DNA from: a bacterium
GTDB taxonomy: Bacteria; Bacillota; Bacilli; Lactobacillales; Streptococcaceae
DNA length: 64,000 bases
Reading direction: 5' to 3'
Assembly (NCBI GenBank): GCA_905221085.1
Contig: CAJNBT010000006.1
Span: forward strand, 1-64,000
Shown here: one piece after another, positions 8,265 to 18,589 of the stretch
Layout: every line of letters starts with the position of its first letter
How positions within the stretch are numbered: the stretch's first letter is position 1
Made by a program: the position numbers and the translations under genes
The notes under the pieces: model-generated
Databases searched by the model: none
What the model was told of the DNA's origin: nothing
Seen by the model: only the letters and a program-made list of their open reading frames with translations

Positions 8265-10799
8265 TTATAGTTTCTGTTTTAACTCGACCAAGACATTCAT
8301 AGCCTGCATAGGTGTCATATTGTAAACATCCAGTTTAGACAATTCTGCTAGAATAGGATGTTCTTCTGTCGTATCAAAGAGTGAAATCTGTTCAGTGACA
8401 GCACTTGTTTGCCTCATTGGAGCAGGACTTTCTGTACCTTGATTCTCTAACTGAGTCAAAATCTTGTCCGCCCTTGCTAAAAGGTCTGCTGGCAAGCCAG
8501 CAATCTTAGCAACATGGATACCGTAGGATTTGTCAGCTGGTCCTGGTTCAATCTTGTGAAGGAAGGTAACCTGCCCATCCTGCTCTAAGGTTGCCACGTG
8601 AACATTGACTAAATGTTTCAAGCTGGACTCTAGACTAGTCAACTCATGGTAGTGGGTCGCAAAGAGTGTCTTGGCTCCGATATGCTCGTGGATGTATTCG
8701 ATGATGGACTGAGCAAGAGCCATCCCGTCATAAGTTGCAGTTCCACGACCTAACTCATCAAAAAGAATCAAGGAATTCTTTGTTGCATGTGAAATGGCAT
8801 TATTGGCCTCCATCATCTCCACCATAAAGGTTGATTGACCTGAAACCAAGTCATCTGCTGCTCCAATGCGGGTAAAAATCGCATCAAAAATAGGTAAATA
8901 GGCGCTTTCTGCTGGCACATAAGAACCCAACTGAGCCATAACCGCCGTCATGGCTAACTGACGCATGTAGGTAGACTTCCCGCTCATGTTTGGCCCTGTA
9001 ATCAGCTGAATACTGGTATCTTCTGCCATCTGAATCGTATTTGGAATATAGGTCTGAGCCCCCATAACCTTTTCAACAACAGCATGACGTCCTTTCTGGA
9101 TATCGATCTGTGAATCTTCTCCGAACTCTGGTCGAATCAAATGCTGGGTTTCAGCTACAACCGCCAGACTTTGCAAGACATCAACCGTCGCAATTCCTTG
9201 AGCTAGAGCCTGCAAACGCTGGATATACTTGCTGACTTCCTCACGAATACGCATAAAAATTTCGTATTCTAGGTTAGCTGACTTCTCACGCGCCTCCAGC
9301 ATATCTCCCTCGATACGGGCTAATTCTTCGGTTCCAAAACGTTCTGAGTTTTTCAGCGTTGCCTTGCGGAAAAAGTGAGCAGGCACATTTCCTAGTTGCG
9401 AATTGGTCACATGGAAATAGTAGCCATCCTTTTTATTATAGACAATCTTAAGTGCGCTAATACCAGAGTTTTCTCGCTCCTTAGCCTCAATTTCAGCAAT
9501 CCAACCAGTCCCTTCTCTGAGAACGCGACGGTACTTGTCTAAAGTCTCATCAAATCCAGTTCGGATAATTCCCCCATCTGTAATCACATGAGGGGCTTCA
9601 GGAGCAATCGCTGCGCTAATCAAACTCTCTAACTCAGGGATTCCATCCAGTTGTTCGATGAGATAAGCTAGAGCAGGTTGCTCCATTCCTTCTAAAATCG
9701 CACGAATCCGTGGCACACTAGACAAGGTAGTCGCCAACTGCAAGAGATCCTTAGGATTGGTTTTGCCAAAAGAAACACGACTAGCCAAGCGCTCAATGTC
9801 ATAAACACCCTTGAGACTGTCTGTCAAATCACTACGCTCAAAGAAATGGTCGAGAAAGACCTGCACCACTTCTTGGCGTTGGACGATTCGTTCCTTATCA
9901 ATCAGGGGACGATGAATCCAAGAACGCAAGAGACGCATTCCCATAGCCGTCTTGGTTTCATCCAAAAGCCAGAAAAGACTGCCTTGCTTCTTTCCTGAAC
10001 GAGCATTCTCAACCAAATCTAGACTAGCCTTGGTCGCATAATCCATCTGCAAGAAATCCTTGATTTCATAGTGGATAACAGGTTTGAGGTGGTTCAATTC
10101 CCTCATCTGGGTCCGATGAACATACTGGAGTAACTTACTAGAGGCTGTTTGCTCCACAGCTGCCAATCGCGAATCCAGTAAATGAAGGTCTTCAAAGCTT
10201 TCTTTTTCATAAGAGAGTACCAGATTCATCTGGCGACTGAGGATTTGCTCTTCTTCCTCAGACAAGTCATAACCCAGCACCACTTCGCGCGCCTTGAGAT
10301 TGCGGATTTCCCCACAAACCAGCGTGAAATCCAAAAGACCTGTCACATAAAAGTCACCCGTCACCAGGTCCATATAAGCTAGGCCAAATTGATTGCCTTC
10401 GCGGTCTATGGCAACCAAAAAATTATTCTGACTATCCGGCTTACTGCTATCGACCACTGTCCCTGGCGTAATAACCTGAACAACCTCTCGTTTCACAACC
10501 CCAACTGCTTGTTTAGGATCTTCCATCTGCTCTGCGATAGCCACCTTATAACCCTGCTCAATCAAGACATCAATGTACTGTTGGGCAGAATGATAAGGGA
10601 CACCTGCCATAGGAATCGGATTGTCCGCATTCTTGTTGCGACTCGTTAAGGAAATTTCCAGAATCTGCGCAGCATTGACCGCATCCTCATAAAATAATTC
10701 ATAAAAATCACCCATCCGAAAGAGCAAAAACGCATCTGGATATTGCTTTTTAATATCCACATACTGTTGCATGCCAGGTGATAGCTTTTCTGTCGCCAT
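8265..10799 (-). CDS. mutS: DNA mismatch repair ATPase MutS (HexA)
   Basis: The 844-residue MutS recognises mismatches and recruits MutL; the pneumococcal form is HexA. The N-terminal mismatch-binding loop has the key [12 protein letters not shown] segment (Phe wedge and nearby Glu). The C-terminal ATPase shows GPNMSGKST (Walker A) and a LFDELGRGT Walker B region. AGGAGA lies 8 bp before the ATG. argR lies 50 bp upstream on the same strand, with a hairpin terminator between them. Confidence 0.96.
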   Translation of the reverse strand: MATEKLSPGMQQYVDIKKQYPDAFLLFRMGDFYELFYEDAVNAAQILEISLTSRNKNADNPIPMAGVPYHSAQQYIDVLIEQGYKVAIAEQMEDPKQAVGVVKREVVQVITPGTVVDSSKPDSQNNFLVAIDREGNQFGLAYMDLVTGDFYVTGLLDFTLVCGEIRNLKAREVVLGYDLSEEEEQILSRQMNLVLSYEKESFEDLHLLDSRLAAVEQTASSKLLQYVHRTQMRELNHLKPVIHYEIKDFLQMDYATKASLDLVENARSGKKQGSLFWLLDETKTAMGMRLLRSWIHRPLIDKERIVQRQEVVQVFLDHFFERSDLTDSLKGVYDIERLASRVSFGKTNPKDLLQLATTLSSVPRIRAILEGMEQPALAYLIEQLDGIPELESLISAAIAPEAPHVITDGGIIRTGFDETLDKYRRVLREGTGWIAEIEAKERENSGISALKIVYNKKDGYYFHVTNSQLGNVPAHFFRKATLKNSERFGTEELARIEGDMLEAREKSANLEYEIFMRIREEVSKYIQRLQALAQGIATVDVLQSLAVVAETQHLIRPEFGEDSQIDIQKGRHAVVEKVMGAQTYIPNTIQMAEDTSIQLITGPNMSGKSTYMRQLAMTAVMAQLGSYVPAESAYLPIFDAIFTRIGAADDLVSGQSTFMVEMMEANNAISHATKNSLILFDELGRGTATYDGMALAQSIIEYIHEHIGAKTLFATHYHELTSLESSLKHLVNVHVATLEQDGQVTFLHKIEPGPADKSYGIHVAKIAGLPADLLARADKILTQLENQGTESPAPMRQTSAVTEQISLFDTTEEHPILAELSKLDVYNMTPMQAMNVLVELKQKL

Positions 10800-10825
10800 T
10801 GTCCGTCTCTCCTTGTCAAAAATAA

Positions 10826-10848
10826 GTCTTGAGAGTAACTCCCAAGAC
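10826..10848 (-). terminator. Hairpin terminator between argR and mutS
   Basis: GTCTTG-G-GAGT and ACTC-T-CAAGAC form an 11-step stem (one G-U) with a minimal loop, followed on the minus strand by TTATTTTTG. Since it precedes the mutS start by only 27 bp, read-through probably sets basal mutS transcription from the argR promoter. Confidence 0.7.
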
Positions 10849-10849
10849 C

Positions 10850-11296
10850 TTACTTATCTTTCATCAAATCTAGCAAACGATCTTCCATGAGTTTGGCAAC
10901 GTGCTGGTCTCGACAAATGACCAATAAGGTATTGGCACCAGCAACTGTTCCTAAAATCCATTCATCCTTGTTTGCATCTACAATATTTGCCAAAACAGAG
11001 GCTTCTCCCAGTTTAGTATGAAGCACCAAGGTAAACTCTGCTCTTGCAACACCTTCTAAATGATGAGACAAAAATTCCACCAAATCAATCTTTTCTGTCT
11101 CATTTGCTAGTACATAATACACCATATCATTTTTCTTAACCTTGGTCAAGCCGATTTCGCGCAAATCACGAGACAGGGTTGTCTGCGTCACAAAGACATT
11201 GTGCGCCTCCAACCGATCTTGAATTTCTTTTTGTGTACTTAATTTCTCCTCAGTAATCATTTTTTTTATTAACTGATGACGATCTCTTTTTCTCAT
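10850..11296 (-). CDS. argR: Arginine repressor ArgR
   Basis: The 148-residue ArgR family protein has an N-terminal winged helix (residues about 1-70, with the conserved TQTTLSRDL recognition region) and a C-terminal hexamerisation/arginine-binding domain with [15 protein letters not shown]. It controls arginine metabolism genes. It is divergent from argS. Two 10-bp repeats lie between its -10 box and start codon, which suggests autoregulation. An AGAGGA-type site precedes the ATG. Confidence 0.93.
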   Translation of the reverse strand: MRKRDRHQLIKKMITEEKLSTQKEIQDRLEAHNVFVTQTTLSRDLREIGLTKVKKNDMVYYVLANETEKIDLVEFLSHHLEGVARAEFTLVLHTKLGEASVLANIVDANKDEWILGTVAGANTLLVICRDQHVAKLMEDRLLDLMKDK

Positions 11297-11316
11297 AAAA
11301 TCCTCTTATATGCATA

Positions 11317-11338
11317 TTTATAACTAATTTTATAACTA
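11317..11338. promoter_or_regulatory. Candidate ArgR boxes (paired repeats)
   Basis: TTTATAACTA occurs at 11317-11326 and again at 11329-11338, 12 bp apart, so on the same helix face. The AT-rich, TATAAC-type half-sites resemble lactic-acid-bacterial ARG boxes, and TATGCATATT lies beside them. They cover the region just downstream of the argR -10 box, in the argR-argS divergent spacer. Confidence 0.45.
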
Positions 11339-11339
11339 T

Positions 11340-11367
11340 ATTATACCAAAAAAATAGGAGATTTCAA
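11340..11367 (-). promoter_or_regulatory. Promoter of argR
   Basis: TTGAAA (11362-11367), 16-bp spacer, and a perfect TATAAT (11340-11345) on the minus strand. Confidence 0.7.
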
Positions 11368-11394
11368 AAATTTTTTCTTCTTTCTTTAAAATTG

Positions 11395-11403
11395 TGATAA
11401 AAT
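11395..11403 (+). promoter_or_regulatory. Extended -10 promoter of argS
   Basis: TGATAAAAT forms an extended -10 element 28 bp before the argS ATG; no good -35 hexamer is present. AAGGAGCTC serves as the ribosome-binding site. Confidence 0.6.
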
Positions 11404-11431
11404 AGTAGAAAAGTCCAAAAAGGAGCTCTTA

Positions 11432-13123
11432 ATGAATACAAAAGAATTGATTGCTAGCGAGTTGGCTAGCATCATTGATAGCCTGGACCAAGAGGCTATT
11501 TTAAATTTACTGGAAACCCCTAAAAACTCAGAAATGGGAGACATTGCTTTCCCTGCTTTTTCTCTTGCAAAAGTCGAACGTAAGGCACCTCAAATGATTG
11601 CGGCTGAACTGGCTGAAAAAATTAACAGCCAAGCCTTTGAAAAGGTTGTTGCAACGGGACCTTACGTCAACTTTTTCCTTGATAAATCTGCCATTTCTGC
11701 TCAAGTATTGCAAGCTGTTATCACTGAAAAAGAACACTATGCTGATCAAACTATTGGCAAACAAGAAAATGTTGTTATCGACATGTCTAGTCCCAATATC
11801 GCTAAACCATTTTCTATTGGTCACCTACGCTCAACTGTTATCGGAGATAGCTTATCACATATTTTCCAAAAAATCGGTTATCAAACGATCAAGGTCAACC
11901 ATTTGGGAGATTGGGGTAAACAGTTTGGAATGTTGATTGTTGCCTACAAAAAATGGGGCGACGAAGAAGCTGTAAAAGCCCATCCAATTGATGAACTCCT
12001 TAAACTCTACGTCCGCATCAATGCTGAGGCTGAAAATGACCCAAGTTTGGATGAAGAAGCACGCGAATGGTTCCGTAAACTTGAAAATGGAGACGAGGAA
12101 GCTCTCGCACTTTGGCAATGGTTCCGTGATGAAAGTTTGGTGGAATTTAACCGCCTTTACAATGAATTGCAAGTCGAATTTGACAGCTACAACGGAGAAG
12201 CCTTCTACAACGATAAGATGGATGCAGTTGTAGACATTCTTTCTGAAAAAGGACTTCTTGTTGAATCAGAAGGTGCCCAAGTTGTCAACCTTAAGAAATA
12301 TGGAATTGAACATCCAGCCCTTATCAAAAAATCTGATGGTGCAACTCTCTACATCACACGTGACTTGGCTGCAGCTCTTTACCGTAAAAACGAATACCAA
12401 TTTGCCAAATCTATCTATGTCGTTGGCCAAGAACAATCTGCCCACTTTAAACAGCTCAAAGCCGTCTTGCAAGAGATGGGCTACGACTGGAGTGAAGACA
12501 TTACTCACGTTCCTTTTGGTTTGGTTACAAAAGAAGGGAAGAAACTCTCTACTCGTAAAGGGAATGTCATCTTGCTAGAGCCTACTGTTGCAGAGGCTGT
12601 TAGTCGTGCCAAAGCCCAAATCGAAGCTAAAAATCCTGAATTGGAAAACAAAGACCAAGTAGCGCATGCTGTTGGAGTGGGAGCCATTAAATTCTATGAC
12701 CTCAAGACCGACCGTACAAATGGATACGACTTCGACCTAGAGGCTATGGTATCCTTCGAAGGTGAAACTGGACCTTATGTTCAATACGCTTACGCTCGTA
12801 TCCAATCTATCTTACGCAAAGCGGATTTCAAACCAGAAACAGCCGGCAACTATAGCTTGAATGATGCTGAAAGCTGGGAAATCATCAAACTCATCCAAGA
12901 CTTCCCACGTATTATCAACCGTGCGGCGGATAACTTTGAACCTTCTATCATTGCTAAATTTGCAATTAGCCTGGCTCAAGCCTTTAACAAATACTATGCA
13001 CATACGCGCATCTTGGATGAAAGCCCAGAACGCGACAGCCGTCTAGCCCTTAGCTACGCAACAGCAGTCGTTCTCAAAGAAGCCCTTCGCTTACTTGGAG
13101 TAGAAGCGCCTGAGAAGATGTAA
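11432..13123 (+). CDS. argS: Arginyl-tRNA synthetase
   Basis: The 563-residue class I synthetase attaches arginine to its t[19 protein letters not shown] carries the HIGH-type motif and KLSTRKGN stands at the KMSKS position. The length is normal for the streptococcal enzyme. AAGGAG lies a few bases before the ATG. It is transcribed divergently from argR through a spacer with ArgR-like sites. No terminator of usual form follows directly; a hairpin of the structured array begins 8 bp after the stop codon. Confidence 0.97.
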   Translation: MNTKELIASELASIIDSLDQEAILNLLETPKNSEMGDIAFPAFSLAKVERKAPQMIAAELAEKINSQAFEKVVATGPYVNFFLDKSAISAQVLQAVITEKEHYADQTIGKQENVVIDMSSPNIAKPFSIGHLRSTVIGDSLSHIFQKIGYQTIKVNHLGDWGKQFGMLIVAYKKWGDEEAVKAHPIDELLKLYVRINAEAENDPSLDEEAREWFRKLENGDEEALALWQWFRDESLVEFNRLYNELQVEFDSYNGEAFYNDKMDAVVDILSEKGLLVESEGAQVVNLKKYGIEHPALIKKSDGATLYITRDLAAALYRKNEYQFAKSIYVVGQEQSAHFKQLKAVLQEMGYDWSEDITHVPFGLVTKEGKKLSTRKGNVILLEPTVAEAVSRAKAQIEAKNPELENKDQVAHAVGVGAIKFYDLKTDRTNGYDFDLEAMVSFEGETGPYVQYAYARIQSILRKADFKPETAGNYSLNDAESWEIIKLIQDFPRIINRAADNFEPSIIAKFAISLAQAFNKYYAHTRILDESPERDSRLALSYATAVVLKEALRLLGVEAPEKM

Positions 13124-13130
13124 ATCGTTA

Positions 13131-13452
13131 CAAGAGACTGGAACTAAAGTTCCTAGTCTCTTGACGGCAATCGCTATATGGCGAATTGCCTAAACGCTTC
13201 ACTAATTCACCAAACCAAATAATATCGATTTGGTTTGGTTCATGTCGTAATCTTAAAGTTATTGGAACTAAAGTTCCTAATTGTTAGACGCTAGCCGCTT
13301 ATCTGCGGACTAGCTAACTGCTTCACTAGTCATGACCCCTAAATATAATCGATTTAGAGGCCATGACGTCGTAATCAGAGACACTTGTCTAAACGCTTTA
13401 CCTAATTCACCAATCCAAATAATATTGATTCGGTTAGGCTCATGTCGTAATC
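13131..13452 (+). repeat. Tandem array of three structured RNA-like units
   Basis: Two full units of about 120 bp and a third partial unit follow argS. Each full unit has hairpin A around GGAACTAAAGTTCC (13131-13163; 13264-13277), hairpin B with a bulged A at the same place (13166-13190; 13290-13314), a linker of type TAAnnGCTTCACTA, hairpin C with loop AATATCG or ATAATCG (13209-13239; 13330-13366), and a closing GTCGTAATC. The hairpin C stems differ in sequence but keep pairing. Unit 3 keeps only linker, a decayed hairpin C and the closing motif. I do not recognise the family. Function is unknown. Confidence 0.7.
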
Positions 13453-13470
13453 GTTTAATTACTGGATTAA

Positions 13471-13659
13471 AAAACTATCGAAGTAACTAAACCCAAATTC
13501 TATACGGGCTTGGATTTAGAAGCTTATCAAAAATCTTATCAAGTTTTGCTGACTGATTCTGCTATTTTAGGTCCACTAAATCGATTTATTCACTACTATT
13601 TTTTACCATACAGGGAGATTTCCTATGAGCCAATATGCTTATATCCTTGTTGTGATTAG
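13471..13659 (+). pseudogene. Open frame without start, probable gene remnant
   Basis: A frame of 62 codons reads on in protein-like composition (for example GLDLEAYQKSYQVLLTDSA and then LNRFIHYYFLPY). It opens after a stop, has no ATG or convincing ribosome-binding site, and runs through the start of the next gene in another frame. It looks like the 3' end of a gene whose 5' part was lost when the structured array or another rearrangement joined argS. I do not recognise the family. Confidence 0.35.
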
Positions 13660-13870
13660 TTTGGTGTTCCTTTTTCTGCTCAATAAGTACGAGAAGGAGA
13701 GACTGCAAAGGCTCTACCAAGAACAACTTTTGAAGGATGAAACATTTAGGGCTGACATCAAAGAGAAAATTCACACGACTGAAAATATCAATGATGTCAT
13801 TGCTTACATCAATAAAACTTATCATCTGGGAATGTTACTATCAAAAGACATTACAGATCAATTGAAATAA
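13625..13870 (+). CDS. Small membrane-anchored protein, unknown function
   Basis: The 81-residue protein has one N-terminal membrane helix (about residues 4-20, AYILVVISLVFLFLL). A charged, helical cytoplasmic tail rich in Lys, Glu and Gln follows. GGGAGA precedes the ATG at good spacing and a strong terminator follows, so it is likely expressed as a single gene. No family is recognised. Confidence 0.65.
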   Translation: MSQYAYILVVISLVFLFLLNKYEKERLQRLYQEQLLKDETFRADIKEKIHTTENINDVIAYINKTYHLGMLLSKDITDQLK

Positions 13871-13900
13871 ACCTAGCTATTCTTCAAGGAATAGCAAAAT

Positions 13901-13935
13901 CGAGCCTAAGAATTTAATACTTAGGCTCGGTTTTT
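13901..13935 (+). terminator. Strong intrinsic terminator
   Basis: CGAGCCTAAG (13901-13910) pairs perfectly with CTTAGGCTCG (13920-13929) and is followed by GTTTTTG. Confidence 0.92.
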
Positions 13936-13979
13936 GTGTATTTTTCAAACAACAAAGCCTCCACTCCCCAGCAATGCAA

Positions 13980-14008
13980 GTGCAAAATCCTCTAGAATAT
14001 GATAGAAT
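13980..14008 (+). promoter_or_regulatory. Promoter of gpsA-galU
   Basis: Extended -10 TGATAGAAT (hexamer 14003-14008), with a weak GTGCAA at -35 spacing. The start lies about 30 bp before the gpsA ATG, with AAGGAGG between. Confidence 0.6.
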
Positions 14009-14038
14009 AATGGAAAGGACTCTATTAAGGAGGAAATC

Positions 14039-15055
14039 ATGAAAAAACAAACCGTCGCCGTCTTGGGGCCTGGTTCTTGGGGAACTGCCCTTTCACAAGT
14101 CTTAAATGACAATGGACACGAGGTACGTATTTGGGGAAATCTGCCTGAGCAAATCAATGAAATTAATACCTATCATACTAACAAGCACTACTTTAAAGAT
14201 GTCGTTCTAGATGACAAAATCAATGCCTACACTGACTTAGCAGAGGCACTGAAAGATGTAGATGCGATTTTGTTTGTTGTCCCAACAAAAGTGACACGAC
14301 TTGTTGCCCAGCAAGTTGCACAAACCTTGGATCATAAGGCTATCATCATGCACGCTTCAAAGGGATTAGAACCCGATAGCCATAAACGATTATCAACTAT
14401 TCTCGAAGAAGAAATTCCTGAACATCTCCGCAGTGATATTGTCGTTGTTTCAGGGCCTAGTCATGCGGAAGAAACCATTGTTCGTGACCTGACTTTAATC
14501 ACTGCTGCTTCTAAGAATTTACAAACAGCTCAATACGTTCAAGAGCTCTTTAGTAATCACTACTTCCGACTTTATACCAATACGGATGTTATCGGGGTCG
14601 AAACTGCTGGTGCTCTTAAAAATATTATTGCTGTCGGTGCTGGAGCCTTGCATGGTTTGGGATTTGGTGACAATGCTAAGGCAGCTATCATCGCTCGAGG
14701 CCTGGCAGAAATTACCCGCCTAGGGGTAGCACTCGGTGCCAGTCCATTGACCTATAGTGGTTTATCTGGTGTGGGAGATTTGATCGTAACTGGAACCTCC
14801 GTCCACTCTCGTAACTGGAGAGCTGGAGACGCCCTTGGTCGTGGAGAATCCCTAGCTGATATCGAAGCTAATATGGGCATGGTAATTGAAGGAATTTCAA
14901 CGACTCGAGCAGCCTATGAACTAGCGCAAGAACTTGGAGTCTATATGCCCATTACACAGGCCATTTACCAAGTTATTTATCACGGAACCAACATCAAAGA
15001 TGCCATTTATGACATCATGAACAATGAATTTAAAGCAGAAAATGAGTGGTCTTAA
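14039..15055 (+). CDS. gpsA: NAD(P)-dependent glycerol-3-phosphate dehydrogenase
   Basis: GpsA reduces dihydroxyacetone phosphate to sn-glycerol 3-phosphate, the backbone for membrane lipids and lipoteichoic acid. The 338-residue protein opens with the Rossmann motif [11 protein letters not shown]. It contains the catalytic-domain segment [16 protein letters not shown] with the active-site lysine. A strong AAGGAGG site precedes the ATG. galU follows after 21 bp, so the two form an operon. Confidence 0.96.
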   Translation: MKKQTVAVLGPGSWGTALSQVLNDNGHEVRIWGNLPEQINEINTYHTNKHYFKDVVLDDKINAYTDLAEALKDVDAILFVVPTKVTRLVAQQVAQTLDHKAIIMHASKGLEPDSHKRLSTILEEEIPEHLRSDIVVVSGPSHAEETIVRDLTLITAASKNLQTAQYVQELFSNHYFRLYTNTDVIGVETAGALKNIIAVGAGALHGLGFGDNAKAAIIARGLAEITRLGVALGASPLTYSGLSGVGDLIVTGTSVHSRNWRAGDALGRGESLADIEANMGMVIEGISTTRAAYELAQELGVYMPITQAIYQVIYHGTNIKDAIYDIMNNEFKAENEWS

Positions 15056-15076
15056 CTCTCTAAAGAAAGGATTCTT

Positions 15077-15976
15077 ATGACATCAAAAGTTAGAAAGGCA
15101 GTCATCCCTGCCGCTGGACTCGGGACTCGATTTTTACCAGCAACCAAAGCACTTGCTAAAGAAATGTTGCCAATTGTAGACAAACCAACTATCCAGTTTA
15201 TCGTGGAAGAGGCTCTCAAATCAGGTATTGAAGATATTCTGGTTGTCACTGGTAAATCAAAACGTTCTATTGAAGACCACTTTGACTCAAACTTTGAGCT
15301 TGAGTACAACCTCAAAGAAAAAGGCAAAACGGATTTATTAAAATTGGTAGATGAAGCAACTGGTATGCGCCTTCATTTCATCCGCCAAACTCACCCTCGT
15401 GGTCTTGGAGACGCTGTCTTACAAGCCAAAGCTTTTGTAGGAAATGAGCCCTTCGTTGTTATGCTGGGCGATGACCTTATGGACATCACAGATGAGGACG
15501 CCGTTCCTTTGACAAAACAACTGATGAATGATTACGAAAAGACACACGCATCAACCATTGCTGTTATGCCTGTCCCTCATGAAGATGTTTCATCATATGG
15601 AGTTATCGCTCCTCAAGGTGAAGGAATCAATGGTCTATACAGTGTTGAAACTTTCGTTGAAAAACCAGCTCCCGAAGATGCTCCAAGTGATTTAGCAATT
15701 ATCGGTCGCTATCTTCTCACACCTGAGATTTTTGATATCCTCGAAAAGCAAGCTCCCGGTGCTGGAAATGAAATCCAACTTACCGACGCTATTGATACAC
15801 TTAATAAAACTCAACGTGTTTTCGCCCGCGAATTTACAGGAGCTCGTTACGACGTTGGCGATAAGTTTGGCTTTATGAAAACATCTATTGACTACGCCCT
15901 CAAACATCCACAAGTCAAAGATGACTTGAAAAATTACCTCATCCAACTGGGAAAAGAATTGGCTGAGAAGGAATAA
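15077..15976 (+). CDS. galU: UTP-glucose-1-phosphate uridylyltransferase
   Basis: GalU makes UDP-glucose from UTP and glucose 1-phosphate for capsule, glycolipid and teichoic-acid synthesis. The 299-residue protein has the nucleotide-binding signature [15 protein letters not shown] at residues 9-23 and the conserved VEKP region. It is the second gene after gpsA. A BOX element starts right at its stop codon, followed by a bidirectional terminator. Confidence 0.96.
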   Translation: MTSKVRKAVIPAAGLGTRFLPATKALAKEMLPIVDKPTIQFIVEEALKSGIEDILVVTGKSKRSIEDHFDSNFELEYNLKEKGKTDLLKLVDEATGMRLHFIRQTHPRGLGDAVLQAKAFVGNEPFVVMLGDDLMDITDEDAVPLTKQLMNDYEKTHASTIAVMPVPHEDVSSYGVIAPQGEGINGLYSVETFVEKPAPEDAPSDLAIIGRYLLTPEIFDILEKQAPGAGNEIQLTDAIDTLNKTQRVFAREFTGARYDVGDKFGFMKTSIDYALKHPQVKDDLKNYLIQLGKELAEKE

Positions 15977-16127
15977 AACTCTTCGAAAATCTCTTCAAAC
16001 CACGTCAGCGTCGCCTTACCGTAGGTATGGTTACTGACTTCGTCAGTTCTATCTACAACCTCAAAGCAGTGCTTTGAGCAACCTGCGGCTAGCTTCCTAG
16101 TTTGCTCTTTGATTTTCATTGAGTATA
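15977..16127 (+). repeat. BOX element, A-B-C form
   Basis: ACTCTTCGAAAATCTC opens the element and GATTTTCATTGAGTATA closes it. The boxA core CGTCAGCGTCGCC is followed by one boxB unit with the TGACTTCGTCAG hairpin and CTCAAAGCAGTGCTTTGAG. It begins directly after the galU stop codon. Confidence 0.9.
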
Positions 16128-16131
16128 AAAC

Positions 16132-16168
16132 AAAAAAGATAAGGTTCAAAAAATGCCTTATCTTTTTT
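16132..16168. terminator. Bidirectional terminator between galU and rhomboid gene
   Basis: AAAAAAGATAAGG pairs with CCTTATCTTTTTT across an 11-base loop, giving T-runs on both strands. It serves the convergent galU and rhomboid genes. Confidence 0.9.
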
Positions 16169-16182
16169 CATTACACAAATTT

Positions 16183-16857
16183 TCATCCCATTCCCTTGTA
16201 GAAAAGCAACACTGCGAGTCCTACGAACAACACTACCGCTACCAGTCTCTGACTAGCGCTATACATCCGTCTTTCTCCTCGAACTGGAAAGATAACTGCT
16301 AGAAATGCGCCACCAACTGCACCTCCGATATGACCTGCTAGACTGATTCCTGGAATCAGAACACTTCCAATAATGTTAACCACAAAAAGTGTCAGATAGG
16401 ATTGGCCCAACTTCTGGATATAAGGATTACGTGTTGCATAGCGAAGAACAATAATTGCAGCAAATAGCCCATAGAGAGAAGTAGAAGCTCCTGCTGCTAA
16501 GGATTTGGGACTAAATACAAAAACAAAGAGATTCCCCATCATTCCTGATAAGAGATAGAGAAAGAAAAACTGCTTAGAACCGAAAATTTCCTCTACCTGC
16601 CTACCAAGATAATAAAGCGAAAGCATATTGACAATGAAATGCTCCCACCCAATATGAACAAAAATAGCCGAAAAGAGACGCCAAGTCTGCTCAGGAAAGA
16701 AGCGAATAGCAGGCCCGTACATGGCTCCAAATCGAAATAGGGTGTCTGCCCTGTCAAAGTTTCCACCTGTAGTCACCAACATTAGTAGAAATACCAAGAT
16801 TGTCACTAAAAGGAAGAAACTTGTCACAGGGTAACGTCTATCAAAGATTTCCTTCAT
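16183..16857 (-). CDS. Rhomboid-family intramembrane serine protease
   Basis: The 224-residue membrane protein has the six-helix rhomboid core. The catalytic Ser lies in GASTSLYG and the catalytic His in AGHIGGAVGGA. A helix just after the N-terminus precedes the conserved HxxxxHxxxN-like region (FVHIGWEHFIVNML). It cleaves membrane proteins; the substrate is unknown. The ATG at 16857 has GGAGG upstream; a TTG one codon earlier is also possible. It overlaps the end of the 5-FCL gene by 17 bp, so the two are co-transcribed. Confidence 0.88.
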   Translation of the reverse strand: MKEIFDRRYPVTSFFLLVTILVFLLMLVTTGGNFDRADTLFRFGAMYGPAIRFFPEQTWRLFSAIFVHIGWEHFIVNMLSLYYLGRQVEEIFGSKQFFFLYLLSGMMGNLFVFVFSPKSLAAGASTSLYGLFAAIIVLRYATRNPYIQKLGQSYLTLFVVNIIGSVLIPGISLAGHIGGAVGGAFLAVIFPVRGERRMYSASQRLVAVVLFVGLAVLLFYKGMG

Positions 16858-17380
16858 CAATCAGAACCTCCTGAACAGGAATATCATGGTTTTCAGGGAT
16901 AAAGTCCTGAATTTGACAAGGATAGATCGTACTCAAAGTATGACCAGAAAAATGTTTCAGATAGCGATCATAATAACCTCCACCGTATCCAATCCGATAT
17001 CCTTCCGTCGTAAAAGCCAGACCAGGAACATGAATCAAATCAATCTGAGAGGCATCCACTATTTCCAAATCTCCCTGTGGTTCCAGTAAGCCAAAGGAAG
17101 TTTTTACCAACTGCTGTGGATCATAGACCACAAAGTTCATGCACCCCTTGGGATAGGTTTTGGGTATCAGAACCTTCTTGCCGTCCTTCAGCGCCTGCTC
17201 AATCAGTTCCTGCGTTTGAAACTCATGAGGAAAAGAGAGGTAGCTTGCGATGATCTTAGCTTCTTGGTAAAAGGGGTGTTGTAAAAGTCGTTCTGTTAAA
17301 GCTTGGTCTATAAACTGTTTTTGTTCTTGAGGTAAAGCCTTCATTTCATGCAAGACCTGCTTGCGTAATTTCAATTTCAT
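16841..17380 (-). CDS. 5-formyltetrahydrofolate cyclo-ligase
   Basis: The roughly 179-residue enzyme converts 5-formyl-THF to 5,10-methenyl-THF with ATP. GYGGGYYDRYL near the C-terminus is the nucleotide-binding signature, and the N-terminal basic KLRKQVL region is typical. I placed the start at the ATG at 17380 (MKLKLRK), which has GAGGG upstream; the frame also opens two codons earlier with TTG. It sits between the deacetylase gene and the rhomboid gene in one operon. Confidence 0.92.
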   Translation of the reverse strand: MKLKLRKQVLHEMKALPQEQKQFIDQALTERLLQHPFYQEAKIIASYLSFPHEFQTQELIEQALKDGKKVLIPKTYPKGCMNFVVYDPQQLVKTSFGLLEPQGDLEIVDASQIDLIHVPGLAFTTEGYRIGYGGGYYDRYLKHFSGHTLSTIYPCQIQDFIPENHDIPVQEVLIDEGNL

Positions 17381-17391
17381 AGACAAACCCT

Positions 17392-18522
17392 CTACTCTGC
17401 TGCCTTCTTTTTCAGGAAACTAGAAACCGCATCCACCCCAATGGCTAAGGCTTCTGCCTTGGGACTCATCTGAGGGTGATGAAGGGCGTAGGGACTATCG
17501 ATACCTAGCCAGAACATAACGCCATCTACCTTCGAAAGGAGATAACCAAAGTCCTCGCCTGTCATAGCAGGCTCTATATCAATCAACTCGATTCCGTCTT
17601 TTTCTTCAAAGAAGTCCATCAGTTCACGTGCCAAGACTGGATTGTTCTCAACAGGCAAGTAGCCCCCTTGTTTGAGTTCCACTTCGACTTCCATATCGAA
17701 GGCAGATGCAACTCCTTCTGCAACTGTTTTGACCCGCTTTTGCACCAAGAGACTCATGTCCTGTGTCAAGGCCCGAATAGTTCCATGCAAAAAGGCTGTA
17801 TCTGTGATAACATTGTTGGTTGTTCCAGCTTGGAAAACTCCAAAGGTCACCACCGCTCCCTCGATTGGATTGACATTGCGGCTGACAACTGACTGTACTT
17901 GGGTTACAAAGTAACTAGCAGCCACCAAGGCGTCATTGGCTTCATGTGGAAAGGCTGCATGGCCACCTTTGCCCTTGAAACGGATCTTCACCTCGCAAGT
18001 TCCTGCAAAGAGTGTATGAGTATTAGTCGCAATCTGTCCAACCTTCAAATCTGGTCGAACATGGAGGCCATAAAACTGGTCTGGCAACCAATCTCCAAAA
18101 GCGCCATCCTCATACATGAGCATGCCACCAGCTTCATTTTCTTCAGCAGGCTGAAATAGGAAGAGTAGATTATTCTTGGGTTGCTCCTCAAGGGATCGCT
18201 CAAGACAGCCCAAAGCAATGGTCATATGGAAATCATGTCCACAGGCGTGCATGCGACCTTGGTGCTGAGAAGCAAAAGGAAGTCCTGTTTGTTCAACGAT
18301 AGGCAGGCCATCAATGTCTGTTCGCCAACCAATAGTACGTTCTGGCTGACTTCCCTGCAAATAAACCAAAATACCTGTCCGCCAAGTCCGAACTTGGACA
18401 AACTCCTTACCTTCAATCAATTTCTCAATCACATCCAACAGATAAGCCTGAGTCTTGAACTCCTCCAAGCCAATCTCTGGAATCTGGTGTAAATCTCGTC
18501 TAGTCTGAATCAAATCTAACAT
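17392..18522 (-). CDS. dapEL: N-acetyldiaminopimelate deacetylase (M20 metallopeptidase family)
   Basis: The 376-residue M20D peptidase-like hydrolase removes the acetyl group from N-acetyl-LL-diaminopimelate in the acetylase branch of lysine/DAP synthesis. Metal-site motifs are [19 protein letters not shown] and PAEENEAGG, with a late HHP. The role is supported by its neighbour dapH, 68 bp upstream on the same strand, which makes the acetylated precursor. It ends 11 bp before the 5-FCL gene. A related aminohydrolase activity cannot be excluded by sequence alone. Confidence 0.87.
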   Translation of the reverse strand: MLDLIQTRRDLHQIPEIGLEEFKTQAYLLDVIEKLIEGKEFVQVRTWRTGILVYLQGSQPERTIGWRTDIDGLPIVEQTGLPFASQHQGRMHACGHDFHMTIALGCLERSLEEQPKNNLLFLFQPAEENEAGGMLMYEDGAFGDWLPDQFYGLHVRPDLKVGQIATNTHTLFAGTCEVKIRFKGKGGHAAFPHEANDALVAASYFVTQVQSVVSRNVNPIEGAVVTFGVFQAGTTNNVITDTAFLHGTIRALTQDMSLLVQKRVKTVAEGVASAFDMEVEVELKQGGYLPVENNPVLARELMDFFEEKDGIELIDIEPAMTGEDFGYLLSKVDGVMFWLGIDSPYALHHPQMSPKAEALAIGVDAVSSFLKKKAAE

Positions 18523-18545
18523 CTATCTGTCCTCCCATATAGCAG

Positions 18546-18576
18546 AAAGAGGCTGGAAAAAGGGTTCCGCCTCTTT
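18546..18576 (-). terminator. Hairpin between dapH and deacetylase genes
   Basis: AAAGAGGC (18546-18553) pairs with GCCTCTTT (18569-18576). The T-run after it on the minus strand is poor (TCTGC), so it may be a partial terminator or a processing hairpin. Confidence 0.4.
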
Positions 18577-18589
18577 ATTACTTTTACAA

